From contig OZ244967.1 of NCBI GenBank assembly GCA_965222695.1, positions 2,666,001 through 2,730,000 of the forward strand: DNA of 64,000 nucleotides, written 5' to 3'. Position numbers and translations under genes: made by a program. The DNA is from UBA7957 sp965222695. GTDB lineage: Bacteria > Pseudomonadota > Gammaproteobacteria > Granulosicoccales > Granulosicoccaceae. Positions 35,376-44,336 of the stretch are shown here, piece by piece (positions within the stretch are counted from its first letter, which is position 1; every line of letters begins with the position of its first letter). Below the pieces are notes generated by a model. That model saw nothing but the letters and a program-made list of their open reading frames with translations. It was not told where the DNA came from and did not search any database.

Positions 35376-36120
35376 GGATGTCTTCTACCTGCTCCCCGGT
35401 TTTACCGAAGCGTCTTTGTCGGCCCGCATAAAATTCCAGCGCTCTATCGAGTTCTCGGTCTGAAAAATCGGGCCAGAGCGTGTCGGTGAAGTAAAGCTCG
35501 GTGTACGCCAGGTGCCATAGTAGATAATTGCTGATGCGTTGTTCTCCACCCGTTCGGATAAACAGGTCCGGATCATCCAGATCACTCAAGGATACATATT
35601 CGGAAAATCGCTCTATGGTGATTTCATCAAGTCGAAGCTCCGATTGTTTTACTTTCTCAGCAAGTTTGCGGGTGGCGTTGACTATATCCCAGCGTCCACC
35701 GTAATTGACGGCAATGGCGAGTTCCAATCCGTCGTTGGCCGCCGTTTTCTGTTCGGCTAAGGCCATCTGATTTTGCAGCTTTGAGGAAAAGGCCGATCGC
35801 TCGCCGATAAATCGAATTCGAACATTGTTTTCATGCAGTTTTGAAACCTCACTTTTCAATGCATGCATGAATAAATCCATCAACAGGCCGACTTCCTGCT
35901 GTGGTCTCTGCCAATTCTCGCTGCTGAAGGCGAATAAGGTCAGTGCCTTGATCTTTCGCCTGACACAGGCTTCGACAATTCCACGGGTTGTCCGGAACCC
36001 GGCCTGATGCCCCAGCGATCTGTGTTTTCCCTGGTTTTTTGCCCACCTGCCGTTTCCATCCATAATGATGGCCACATGCGCCGGCACGGTTAGGGTGAGG
36101 TTTTTTTTCAGTGCAGCCAT
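35368..36120 (-). CDS. uppS: Undecaprenyl pyrophosphate synthase
   Basis: Cis-prenyltransferase producing the C55 carrier lipid used for peptidoglycan and for the glycan made by the locus at 4-15 kb. The catalytic Asp is in AIIMDGNGRWAKNQGKHRSL, and the substrate-binding end is PDLFIRTGGEQRISNYLLWH followed by TELYF. The 250 residues are of normal length. Only 23 bases separate it from frr. Confidence 0.97.
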   Translation of the reverse strand: MAALKKNLTLTVPAHVAIIMDGNGRWAKNQGKHRSLGHQAGFRTTRGIVEACVRRKIKALTLFAFSSENWQRPQQEVGLLMDLFMHALKSEVSKLHENNVRIRFIGERSAFSSKLQNQMALAEQKTAANDGLELAIAVNYGGRWDIVNATRKLAEKVKQSELRLDEITIERFSEYVSLSDLDDPDLFIRTGGEQRISNYLLWHLAYTELYFTDTLWPDFSDRELDRALEFYAGRQRRFGKTGEQVEDIHA

Positions 36121-36143
36121 GTCTATAATTCTACAAGCCTGGC

Positions 36144-36701
36144 TTAGACTTCCATTAATTCCTTTTCTTTACTTTCCAGCACCTTTTCAATATCCCCTAC
36201 ATACTGATCCGTCAACTTCTGGACCCTTTCCTCTGCGCGGCGTAGTTCGTCCTCTGAAATTTCCTTTTCTTTTTCCAGCATTTTCAAGTCGCTGTTGGCG
36301 TCCCTGCGAATATTGCGGATGGCTACACGTCCACTCTCTGCCTCGGCCCGAACGACTTTAACCAGATCCCGGCGCCTTTCTTCGGTCATCGGCGGCATGG
36401 GAATCCTGATCACCGTACCGGCGGTTGCAGGATTCAGACCCAGATCCGATGCCAAAATGGCCTTTTCAATCGGTTTTACCATGTCTTTTTCCCATGGAGT
36501 CACGCTGAGCATGCGGGAATCCTCCACGTTTATTTTTGCAGCCTGGCTCAAGGGGACTTCCGACCCGTAGTACTCGACATGGATATGATCCAGCAAACTG
36601 GTATGCGCTCGCCCCGTACGGATTTTGGATAATTCCGCCTGCAGGGCCTCGACGCTCTTCTTCATTCGTTTTGCAGCATCTTTTTGTATATCTTCGATCA
36701 T
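36144..36701 (-). CDS. frr: Ribosome recycling factor
   Basis: Splits the post-termination ribosome together with EF-G. The standard 185-residue protein has a long three-helix bundle (MKKSVEALQAELSKIRTGRA) and the central domain (VEYYGSEVPLSQAAKINVED). It sits between pyrH and uppS, as in most gammaproteobacteria, 16 bases after the pyrH stop. Confidence 0.98.
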   Translation of the reverse strand: MIEDIQKDAAKRMKKSVEALQAELSKIRTGRAHTSLLDHIHVEYYGSEVPLSQAAKINVEDSRMLSVTPWEKDMVKPIEKAILASDLGLNPATAGTVIRIPMPPMTEERRRDLVKVVRAEAESGRVAIRNIRRDANSDLKMLEKEKEISEDELRRAEERVQKLTDQYVGDIEKVLESKEKELMEV

Positions 36702-36717
36702 TGTTAGGCTCGCTTCA

Positions 36718-37437
36718 TTATTCGACTATCGATCCGACATTTTCGCCACATATTACGCGGATCAGATCACCTTCGTTACTCAAATTAAAAACCTGTAAGG
36801 GGATTTTATTGTCGCGGCACATCACTATCGCGGTTGTATCCATCACCGCCAGCTTTTTACTGATAACCTCGTCGTAGCTCAGGCGTTCGAATTTCACGGC
36901 ATCGGAGTGTTTCGCCGGATCTTTATTATATATACCGTCAACCTTGGTGGCTTTTAATACAATTTCGGCACCAATTTCCACAGCCCTCAAACTGGCTGCC
37001 GAGTCCGTCGTAAAGAATGGATTCCCGGTGCCGGCTGCGAATATCACAACCCTGCCTTTTTGCAAATGCCTGACTGCACGCCGGCGAATATAGTCTTCAC
37101 AGACTTCATTAATTTTCAGCGCCGACATCACGCGGCAATACACACCCAGATTTTCCAGAGAATCCTGAAATGACAAGCTATTGATTACCGTTGCCAGCAT
37201 GCCGATATGATCACCGGTCACCCGATCCATTCCGGCGTTTGCCAGCCCGGCCCCGCGAAAGATATTGCCTCCTCCAATGACCATGGCAACTTCTACACCC
37301 ATCTCATTGATGGTTTTCACTTCGCCCGCTATTCGCGATATGAATTTCGGATCTATACCATAATCCAATTCACCCATTAAGGCCTCGCCACTGAGCTTCA
37401 GCAGTATCCGCCGATATTTAGGTTCCTTGTTTTTCAT
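36718..37437 (-). CDS. pyrH: UMP kinase
   Basis: Phosphorylates UMP to UDP; hexameric, amino acid kinase fold. Seen are RRILLKLSGEALMG, the nucleotide and UMP sites GGGNIFRGAGLANAGMDRVT with DHIGMLAT, and GTGNPFFTTDSAASLRAVEI. The 239 residues are full length. A terminator lies between tsf and this gene, so pyrH probably has its own promoter in 37438-37651. Confidence 0.98.
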   Translation of the reverse strand: MKNKEPKYRRILLKLSGEALMGELDYGIDPKFISRIAGEVKTINEMGVEVAMVIGGGNIFRGAGLANAGMDRVTGDHIGMLATVINSLSFQDSLENLGVYCRVMSALKINEVCEDYIRRRAVRHLQKGRVVIFAAGTGNPFFTTDSAASLRAVEIGAEIVLKATKVDGIYNKDPAKHSDAVKFERLSYDEVISKKLAVMDTTAIVMCRDNKIPLQVFNLSNEGDLIRVICGENVGSIVE

Positions 37438-37570
37438 ATTGTTGTTTTTAACCTCTTTCGCATTTTCACTTAAACGCCTCTGGCAACTTGGCTGCGGATA
37501 CCGCTTTGTCTCAACTCAATATTATAAAGCGGCTTGGGAACTCGGTTTACACAATATTCACCGCCGACAC

Positions 37571-37598
37571 AAAAAAGCCGGGTTTAGTCCCGGCTTTT
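37571..37598 (-). terminator. Intrinsic terminator of the rpsB-tsf operon
   Basis: On the minus strand AAAAGCCGGG-ACTAAA-CCCGGCTTTTTT forms a perfect 10-bp stem with a U-run, about 55 bases after the tsf stop. Confidence 0.9.
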
Positions 37599-37651
37599 CA
37601 GTATCTACAGACCGTAGATGTTATCAACAAATGTGCTATTACGCATCCAGA

Positions 37652-38530
37652 TCAGCCGCCTTTAACCTGCGCCATCACTTCATCGGCAAAATTTTCCGTT
37701 TTCTTTTCTATCCCTTCTCCCACCTCAAAACGTTCGAAATAACTGACGGTTGCGCCGGCAGCCTTAAGTAATTTACCGACCGTTTGATCCGGATCTTTTA
37801 CAAAAGGCTGCCCGATCAGCGTCACTTCAGACAAATATTTGCGCAATCTGCCTGCGACCATCTTTTCGATGATCTCAGCCGGTTTGCCACTGCCTTCAGC
37901 TTCCGCCATCAATATGGATTTTTCCTTTTCCAGTACCTCAGCAGGTACACCGCTTTCATCGATACAAATCGGTTTGCTGGCAGCAATATGCATGGCTATG
38001 TCTTTCGCCAAACCCGCGTCGCCATCCACCAATTCACAGATAACGCCGATACGATCGCCGTGCAGGTAGTAGTTAATCACACCATCCGAGCCGGTACGGG
38101 TCACGAAACGTCGTACTTGAATATTCTCACCGATTTTGGCGATCAATTCTTTTCTGACCGAATCAACCGTACCACCTTCGATTTCGGTGCCATTCAGTGC
38201 ATCAAGATCCGCCGGAACAGCCTGCAAGGAGGCCTGGCTGACTTTGGCCGCATAATCTTTGAAATCATCACCCTTGGCCACAAAGTCCGTTTCGGAGTTT
38301 ATCTCAACCATAGACGCATTTTTGCCATCGTCAGACAGCGTAATGGCCACCAGCCCTTCAGCGGCTGTTCTGTCGGACTTTTTATCCGCCTTGGCAAGCC
38401 CTGCAATTCGCATTTGTTCGATTGCTTTTTCCATATCGCCGTCGACATCGGTCAACGCCTTTTTGCACTCCATCATGCCTGCGCCAGTACGCTGACGCAG
38501 CTCCTTAACCATTGCAGCAGTAATTTGCAT
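37652..38530 (-). CDS. tsf: Translation elongation factor Ts
   Basis: Nucleotide exchange factor for EF-Tu. The N-terminal UBA-like domain ends in RTGAGMMECKKALTD, and the contact motif TDFVAKGDDF follows in the core. The 292 residues are full length. Co-transcribed with rpsB (109 bases upstream) and followed by an intrinsic terminator at 37571-37598. Confidence 0.98.
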   Translation of the reverse strand: MQITAAMVKELRQRTGAGMMECKKALTDVDGDMEKAIEQMRIAGLAKADKKSDRTAAEGLVAITLSDDGKNASMVEINSETDFVAKGDDFKDYAAKVSQASLQAVPADLDALNGTEIEGGTVDSVRKELIAKIGENIQVRRFVTRTGSDGVINYYLHGDRIGVICELVDGDAGLAKDIAMHIAASKPICIDESGVPAEVLEKEKSILMAEAEGSGKPAEIIEKMVAGRLRKYLSEVTLIGQPFVKDPDQTVGKLLKAAGATVSYFERFEVGEGIEKKTENFADEVMAQVKGG

Positions 38531-38639
38531 GCTAATAAAACCTCTTTAACTATTCACGCTGATAAGATGACCGGAAAATCCCTGGCGCCGGAACCCATTC
38601 AAACTGCATCCATTAATCGAGATCTTTCTTGAACGGGTT

Positions 38640-39413
38640 CTAAACTTCGGCGACTTCACTCGCATCGGATTCTTCGCTAAGCGCCTCTTCATCGCTGACT
38701 TCCACGAATTCATTGGCACTCTGGTTCGCCCCGACGGCTTTTCCGGTTTGAATAGCATCGGCCATCGCATTGGCATACAACTGAATAGCTCGAATCGCAT
38801 CATCGTTACCGGGAATGACGTAATCAACATCTTCCGGAGAGTTATTACTGTCTACAACCGCGACAACCGGAATTCCCAGTTTACTTGCCTCGGCCACGGC
38901 AATCTTTTCGTGGCCCACGTCAATCACAAACAGCGCATCGGGTAAACGCCCCATGTTTTTGATTCCACCCAGGCTTTTCTGAAGCTTTTCCAGCTCGCGA
39001 TTTAAGGTCAGCGTTTCCTTTTTGCTCAACCGTTCCGTGCCTTTCTGCTCCAGCGCGGTTTCCAGATCGAGCATCCGCTTGACCGATTGCTTGACGGTTT
39101 TGAAATTGGTCATCATTCCGCCCGGCCAGCGACGGTTGACATAAGGCATATTGCAGGCTTCGGCCGCTTCCTTTATTGCTTCGCGGGCGGCCCGCTTGGT
39201 TCCGACAAACAGAATCTTGCCGTTTTTAGCGGCCAGTTTGCCGAGAAAATTCTGTGCATCTTCGAATGAAGGCAGGGTAGATTCAAGATTAAAAATATGA
39301 ATCTTGTTTCTTTCGCCAAAGATGTAAGGAGCCATTTTCGGGCACCAATAACGCGTCTGGTGGCCAAAATGAACGCCGGCCTCCAGCATCTGGCGCATGC
39401 TGATTTTAGACAT
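38640..39413 (-). CDS. rpsB: Ribosomal protein S2
   Basis: Small-subunit protein, 257 residues. Characteristic segments are MRQMLEAGVHFGHQTRYWCP, MPYVNRRWPGGMMTNFKTVK and the conserved IPVVAVVDSNNSPEDVDYVI. An acidic tail (VSDEEALSEESDASEVAEV) follows. First gene of rpsB-tsf; a good promoter lies at 39567-39595, giving a leader of about 150 bases that could host S2 autoregulation, though I cannot confirm the fold. Confidence 0.98.
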   Translation of the reverse strand: MSKISMRQMLEAGVHFGHQTRYWCPKMAPYIFGERNKIHIFNLESTLPSFEDAQNFLGKLAAKNGKILFVGTKRAAREAIKEAAEACNMPYVNRRWPGGMMTNFKTVKQSVKRMLDLETALEQKGTERLSKKETLTLNRELEKLQKSLGGIKNMGRLPDALFVIDVGHEKIAVAEASKLGIPVVAVVDSNNSPEDVDYVIPGNDDAIRAIQLYANAMADAIQTGKAVGANQSANEFVEVSDEEALSEESDASEVAEV

Positions 39414-39566
39414 AAACTATCCTCTGAATTGGGTTAAGCCTCCGTCCGCCTGCAACTGCCAACCTGTCAGACAGGCACCCGGCAACGCATGATTCGGCAA
39501 GACGTGTGAATTCCTCCTCGGCGAACACTTAGCTCAACGCCACCGGGAGGCGCAAATGCGGTGCGC

Positions 39567-39595
39567 TTTATAACATAGCACTGAAAGAAAAACAA
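39567..39595 (-). promoter_or_regulatory. Sigma-70-type promoter of rpsB-tsf
   Basis: On the minus strand TTGTTT (39590-39595), a 17-base spacer and TATAAA (39567-39572), about 155 bases before rpsB. Confidence 0.6.
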
Positions 39596-39683
39596 TTATT
39601 GCCGACTCAGAGCTTAAGCCGAATTTCCCGGCAGATTTGTGTACACTTCTGCCTGACGAGGCAATCATTAAAAAGCGAAATCT

Positions 39684-40451
39684 ATGGCCATATCGATAAA
39701 AACTCCCGAAGAACTGGACAAAATGCGCAATGCGGGCCGTCTTGCCGCACAAGTTCTGGACATGATCGGCCCCTATGTTGTTCCGGGAGTCACCACTGAA
39801 GAGCTGGACCGAATCTGTCACGATTATATCGTTAATGAACAAAAGGCGATTCCCGCACCTCTTAATTATCGGGGTTTTCCGAAATCAATCTGTACATCGG
39901 TAAATTATCAGGTGTGTCATGGCATTCCCGGCCCCAAGGTTTTGAAAAAAGGCGATATTATCAATATCGATATCACCGTCATCAAAGACGGTTGGCACGG
40001 GGATACCAGTCGCATGTTTCATGTTGGTCAGGCAACGATCAAAGGCAATAGGATTTGCGATATTGCCCTGGAATGCATGAAACGGGGAATAGGCGCCGTA
40101 AAGCCGGGTGCCCACCTGGGCGATATAGGTCACGCCATTCAGTCTTATGCCGAATCCAACGGATGCTCCATTGTTCGCGAATACTGCGGACACGGCATAG
40201 GAAAGGTTTTTCATGAAGATCCGCAGATCCTGCATTACGGCAAACCAGGATCCGGGATCATGTTGCAACCCGGAATGACCTTTACTGTGGAACCCATGGT
40301 TAATTTAGGCAAACGCTTCGTCAAAGTGCTCGCCGATGATTGGACGGTGGTGACAAAGGATCATAGCCTGTCGGCTCAATGGGAACATACCCTGGCAGTG
40401 ACTGAGGATGGATTCGAACTGTTTACCGTAACGGAAAACTGGAACATTTGA
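39684..40451 (+). CDS. map: Methionine aminopeptidase, type I
   Basis: Removes the N-terminal Met from new proteins. The 255 residues carry the metal-binding set: two Asp in INIDITVIKDGWHGDTSRMF, His in YCGHGIGKVFHEDPQI, Glu in MTFTVEPMVNLGK and a final Glu near the C-terminus (QWEHTLAVTEDGFELFT). Divergent from rpsB and followed by glnD 43 bases later, the common gammaproteobacterial order. Confidence 0.98.
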   Translation: MAISIKTPEELDKMRNAGRLAAQVLDMIGPYVVPGVTTEELDRICHDYIVNEQKAIPAPLNYRGFPKSICTSVNYQVCHGIPGPKVLKKGDIINIDITVIKDGWHGDTSRMFHVGQATIKGNRICDIALECMKRGIGAVKPGAHLGDIGHAIQSYAESNGCSIVREYCGHGIGKVFHEDPQILHYGKPGSGIMLQPGMTFTVEPMVNLGKRFVKVLADDWTVVTKDHSLSAQWEHTLAVTEDGFELFTVTENWNI

Positions 40452-40494
40452 CCCTGCCCTCAATCGATCGAATCCGGAATAACGATAAGGTTTT

Positions 40495-43188
40495 ATGACC
40501 CAGCCCGATCATCAACAGCCCTTGGATGTCAGTCAGCAGGAAAAAGTGCTGCTCGCCTTATGCGAGCCGGCAGATTCACCGGCGGAATATACCCAGGCGT
40601 ATAAACAAGCATTGGGTCAGGGTGCGGAACACATACACCAGCTCTATCTCGACGGTGCCGGTATAGAATTGATCGTGCATCTGCAAACGCGATTGGTGGA
40701 TATTCTATTGCTGAAAATCTGGAACCGGTTTTTCTCTGTGCAGCAGAGACAGAACATGGCGCTGGTAGCGGTGGGCGGTTACGGCCGCGGTGAGCTTCAT
40801 CCGCGTTCCGATGTCGATATTATGGTGTTGCTGCGTGATGCCGAAAGCCGCAGGCTCAATGAGGATATCAGCCGCTTCATCACCCGTCTATGGGATCTGG
40901 GCCTGGATATTGGCCACAGTGTCAGAACGGTTGAGGAATGCATCAGCGAATCGATTCAGGATTTAACCGTGATCACCAATCTTATGGAAGCGCGGCTGCT
41001 GGACGGAAACCCGGTTTTATTCAAACTCATGATGGAATCCATAGAGCCCTCCATAACCTGGAACGCTTATGATTTTTTCCGGGCAAAAATGAAGGAGCAG
41101 GCGGACCGCCGGGTGAAATTCGGCGACACAGCCTATCGACTGGAACCCAATATCAAGGAGAGCCCCGGAGGATTGCGTGATATCCAGACAATTGGGTGGA
41201 TAAGCCGTCGCTATTTCGGGACCGAGCAAATTCACGAACTGGTGGACAACCAGTTTATCGATGAACAGGAATACAATTCCTTACTGCAAGGCCAGTACCT
41301 ACTGTGGGAAATCCGTTATCTGCTGCACAAATTCACCAACCGGCGCGAAGACCGGCTGCTGTTTGACCATCAACGCGACCTGGCACACCAGTTCGGACAC
41401 ACAGACGACACTCACAACCGTTCGATAGAAGGATTTATGCAGAATTATTATCGCACGGTCATGCAGATGCAGCGCCTGAATGAAATCATTCTGCAAAAAT
41501 TTCAGGAAACGTTTCAGGAACAGAAATCCAAGGTCACTATCGCGCCGATCAACGAGCACTTTCAATTACGTAACGGCTACCTGGAGGTCCGCTCGGAAGA
41601 TGTTTTTAAAAACTACCCGCAGGCGCTGCTGGAAATTTTCCTCGTTTATGCCCGCAGTGCGGAAATCAAAGGTGTCAGAGCCAATACCATAAGGCTGATA
41701 CGCAGTAATCTGCACAGAATCGACGATGGTTTCCGGGACGATCCGCGGACACGAAGATTGTTTATGCAGATTTTCCGAGACCCCAAAAAACTGACTCGCA
41801 AGCTCAGACGTATGAACCGTTACGGTGTGATGGCAGCCTATATGCCCGACTTTGAAAATATCGTCGGCCGCATGCAGTACGATTTATTTCATATTTACAC
41901 AGTCGATGAACACACGACCCGTGTAATACGTAATCTGAGAAGATTCGCTCTGCCGAATTTCAGAAACGAACTGCCTCATTGCAGTATGATTATGGATCAG
42001 ATCCGCAAACCGGAGTTGCTTTATATTATCGGCCTCTTTCACGATATTGCTAAAGGCCGAGGGGGTGATCATTCGGAAATCGGCGCTGAAGCCGCAATCA
42101 CCTTCTGTGAAAATCACTTTTTCACCAAGGTCGACACCAACCTGGTGCAATGGGTAGTCAGAAATCATCTGGTCATGTCCATGACTGCTCAACGAAGGGA
42201 TATCACCGATCCGCAGGTTATCCACGAGTTTGCAAAACTTGTCGGATCACGCGACTACCTGAATCACCTGTATTTACTGACGGTTGCGGATATTCGCGCG
42301 ACCAATCCGGAATTGTGGAACTCGTGGAAACAAAACCTGCTCAGAGATCTATTCAAACACACGGCCCGGGCCTTGCATCGCGGGCTCGACAGTCCGATCG
42401 ATAAAGAGGAAGCCATAGCGCAAAAAATGCTTGAAGCCAAAGGAATGCTGTTCGACAAAAATACCGGTATCGACGAGTCACAAATCAATAGTCTATGGAA
42501 AGCTTTTGGAGACGAATACTTTTTGCGCTACTTTTCTGACGAAATCGCCTGGCATACGGCAGTCATCATTGAAAACCGGGCTCATACCCCACTGGTAAAA
42601 TTGCGCAGGGACAACGAACGCGGATCCACCGAAATTCTCATCTACACCCACGACCATGACCATTTGTTTGCGCTCATGGTATCGGAGCTCGACCGGCTGG
42701 GCCTTAATATCCTGGCTGCAAACGTGGGTACAACCGCGGACGAGTATGTGTTAAATACCTTTCTGGTACTGGAGAGGGATAATAATACAATTTCCGATAC
42801 CAACAGAATTGAGCGAATCCATAATAGTTTATACGACTGTCTGCTGAATCCCGACAGAGTACCCGTTATACACTCACAACAGGTACCGAGAAGATTGAGG
42901 CATTTTCAGTTTGAGCCCAAGATCACCATCGACAACGAAATTTCAGAGAAATTCACATCCGTTTATATCGAAGCCGCTGACCGGCCGGGTATATTGTCGC
43001 GAATCGGCCTGTGCTTTCTAGAATGCGATGTCACCGTTCACGGCGCCAAAATCACTACTCTGGGCGAAAAAATTGAAGATGTATTCTTTGTTACCGATTG
43101 CAAGCATCAACAATTAACGGACGACAACTTACTGTTTGCCCTGCATGACTGTTTTGTTACCAATCTCACCGACTCAGACAAGCAATGA
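40495..43188 (+). CDS. glnD: Bifunctional PII uridylyltransferase / uridylyl-removing enzyme
   Basis: Nitrogen sensor that modifies and demodifies PII. In order: an N-terminal nucleotidyltransferase domain with GGYGRGELHPRSDVDIMVLL, the linker region with KESPGGLRDIQTIGWI, an HD domain for the UMP-removing activity (YIIGLFHDIAKGRGGDHSEI), and two C-terminal ACT domains from about residue 700 (TEILIYTHDHDHLFALMVSE; SVYIEAADRPGILSRIGLCF). The 897 residues are full length. The stop overlaps the dapE start (ATGA), so the two are coupled. Confidence 0.98.
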   Translation: MTQPDHQQPLDVSQQEKVLLALCEPADSPAEYTQAYKQALGQGAEHIHQLYLDGAGIELIVHLQTRLVDILLLKIWNRFFSVQQRQNMALVAVGGYGRGELHPRSDVDIMVLLRDAESRRLNEDISRFITRLWDLGLDIGHSVRTVEECISESIQDLTVITNLMEARLLDGNPVLFKLMMESIEPSITWNAYDFFRAKMKEQADRRVKFGDTAYRLEPNIKESPGGLRDIQTIGWISRRYFGTEQIHELVDNQFIDEQEYNSLLQGQYLLWEIRYLLHKFTNRREDRLLFDHQRDLAHQFGHTDDTHNRSIEGFMQNYYRTVMQMQRLNEIILQKFQETFQEQKSKVTIAPINEHFQLRNGYLEVRSEDVFKNYPQALLEIFLVYARSAEIKGVRANTIRLIRSNLHRIDDGFRDDPRTRRLFMQIFRDPKKLTRKLRRMNRYGVMAAYMPDFENIVGRMQYDLFHIYTVDEHTTRVIRNLRRFALPNFRNELPHCSMIMDQIRKPELLYIIGLFHDIAKGRGGDHSEIGAEAAITFCENHFFTKVDTNLVQWVVRNHLVMSMTAQRRDITDPQVIHEFAKLVGSRDYLNHLYLLTVADIRATNPELWNSWKQNLLRDLFKHTARALHRGLDSPIDKEEAIAQKMLEAKGMLFDKNTGIDESQINSLWKAFGDEYFLRYFSDEIAWHTAVIIENRAHTPLVKLRRDNERGSTEILIYTHDHDHLFALMVSELDRLGLNILAANVGTTADEYVLNTFLVLERDNNTISDTNRIERIHNSLYDCLLNPDRVPVIHSQQVPRRLRHFQFEPKITIDNEISEKFTSVYIEAADRPGILSRIGLCFLECDVTVHGAKITTLGEKIEDVFFVTDCKHQQLTDDNLLFALHDCFVTNLTDSDKQ

Positions 43189-44336
43189 GTGCGGATTCTG
43201 AAACAATACAACTCTGCCGAGAGTTAATCCGCTTACCGTCGATCACTCCCGAAGATTTCGGATGCCAACAGTTACTGGCCGAGCGCCTGTCACCGCTGGG
43301 ATTTACCATAGAGCACATGCGATTCGGCAATACCGACAATCTTTGGGCCAGGCTGGGTAGCGCCAGCCCTTTATTCGCATTTGCCGGCCATACTGATGTC
43401 GTTCCGACCGGGCCGGCGGAAGAATGGACATACCCCCCTTTCGCCGCCTGTATCGAAAACGGCTTGCTTTACGGCCGGGGATCGGCTGATATGAAAGGCT
43501 CCCTGGCGGCATTTATCACTGCTGCCGAGCGATTTCTTCGCAATGAACGACACTTGCGGGGTTCCATGGCGCTGCTTTTAACCAGCGATGAAGAAGGTCC
43601 CGCAACGGACGGAACCGTGAAAGTCATAGAGGTACTCGAATCGCGCGATGAAAAAATCGACTGGTGTCTGGTTGGCGAACCCAGCAGCAGCAGCCAGCTC
43701 GGCGACACGATTAAAAACGGACGACGAGGCTCCCTGAACGCCGATCTCACCATCTACGGCACTCAAGGCCATATTGCCTACCCCCAGCACGCAGACAATC
43801 CGATCCACCGCGCAATGCCCGCCTTAGCCGAACTATCCAGCATCGAGTGGGATAAAGGCAATGATTTCTTTCCGGCAACAAGCTTTCAGATTTCCAACCT
43901 GAATTCAGGTACCGGCGCGACAAACGTCATACCGGGAAATCTGACCCTGAAATTCAATTTCCGTTTTTCCACGCAAGTCACCCAGAAACAGCTAAAAACC
44001 CGTGTTGAAAACGTCCTTCGAAAACACGGCCTGGATTATTCGATTCAGTGGTCTCTTTCCGGAAACCCTTTTTTAACCAGGCCGGACGAGCTGACGCAGG
44101 CAGCGGAAACCGCGATACTTCAGATTTGCGGCACCAAAACCGTACTCAGCACTGCGGGCGGAACTTCCGATGGCCGGTTTATTGCGCCTACTGGCGCCCA
44201 GGTCATTGAACTGGGCCCGATCAATAGCAGCATTCACCAGATTGATGAACATGTTTCCATAGCGGATCTGGACCTGCTGTCTCTAGTCTATGAAAAAATA
44301 CTGGAAAATCTTTTGTTGCGCAGAAAAACCGGCTAA
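43185..44336 (+). CDS. dapE: Succinyl-diaminopimelate desuccinylase
   Basis: Zinc hydrolase of lysine and peptidoglycan precursor synthesis. The M20 motifs are present: FAGHTDVVPTGPAEEWTYPP, YGRGSADMKGSLAAF, the Glu pair in LTSDEEGPATDG, and the final His region with TSDGRFIAPTGAQVIELGPI. The 383 residues are normal. Its TAA stop starts a dispersed TAAGGGCCTGT element, and the last four bases overlap the stop of the convergent regulator gene. Confidence 0.97.
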   Translation: MSADSETIQLCRELIRLPSITPEDFGCQQLLAERLSPLGFTIEHMRFGNTDNLWARLGSASPLFAFAGHTDVVPTGPAEEWTYPPFAACIENGLLYGRGSADMKGSLAAFITAAERFLRNERHLRGSMALLLTSDEEGPATDGTVKVIEVLESRDEKIDWCLVGEPSSSSQLGDTIKNGRRGSLNADLTIYGTQGHIAYPQHADNPIHRAMPALAELSSIEWDKGNDFFPATSFQISNLNSGTGATNVIPGNLTLKFNFRFSTQVTQKQLKTRVENVLRKHGLDYSIQWSLSGNPFLTRPDELTQAAETAILQICGTKTVLSTAGGTSDGRFIAPTGAQVIELGPINSSIHQIDEHVSIADLDLLSLVYEKILENLLLRRKTG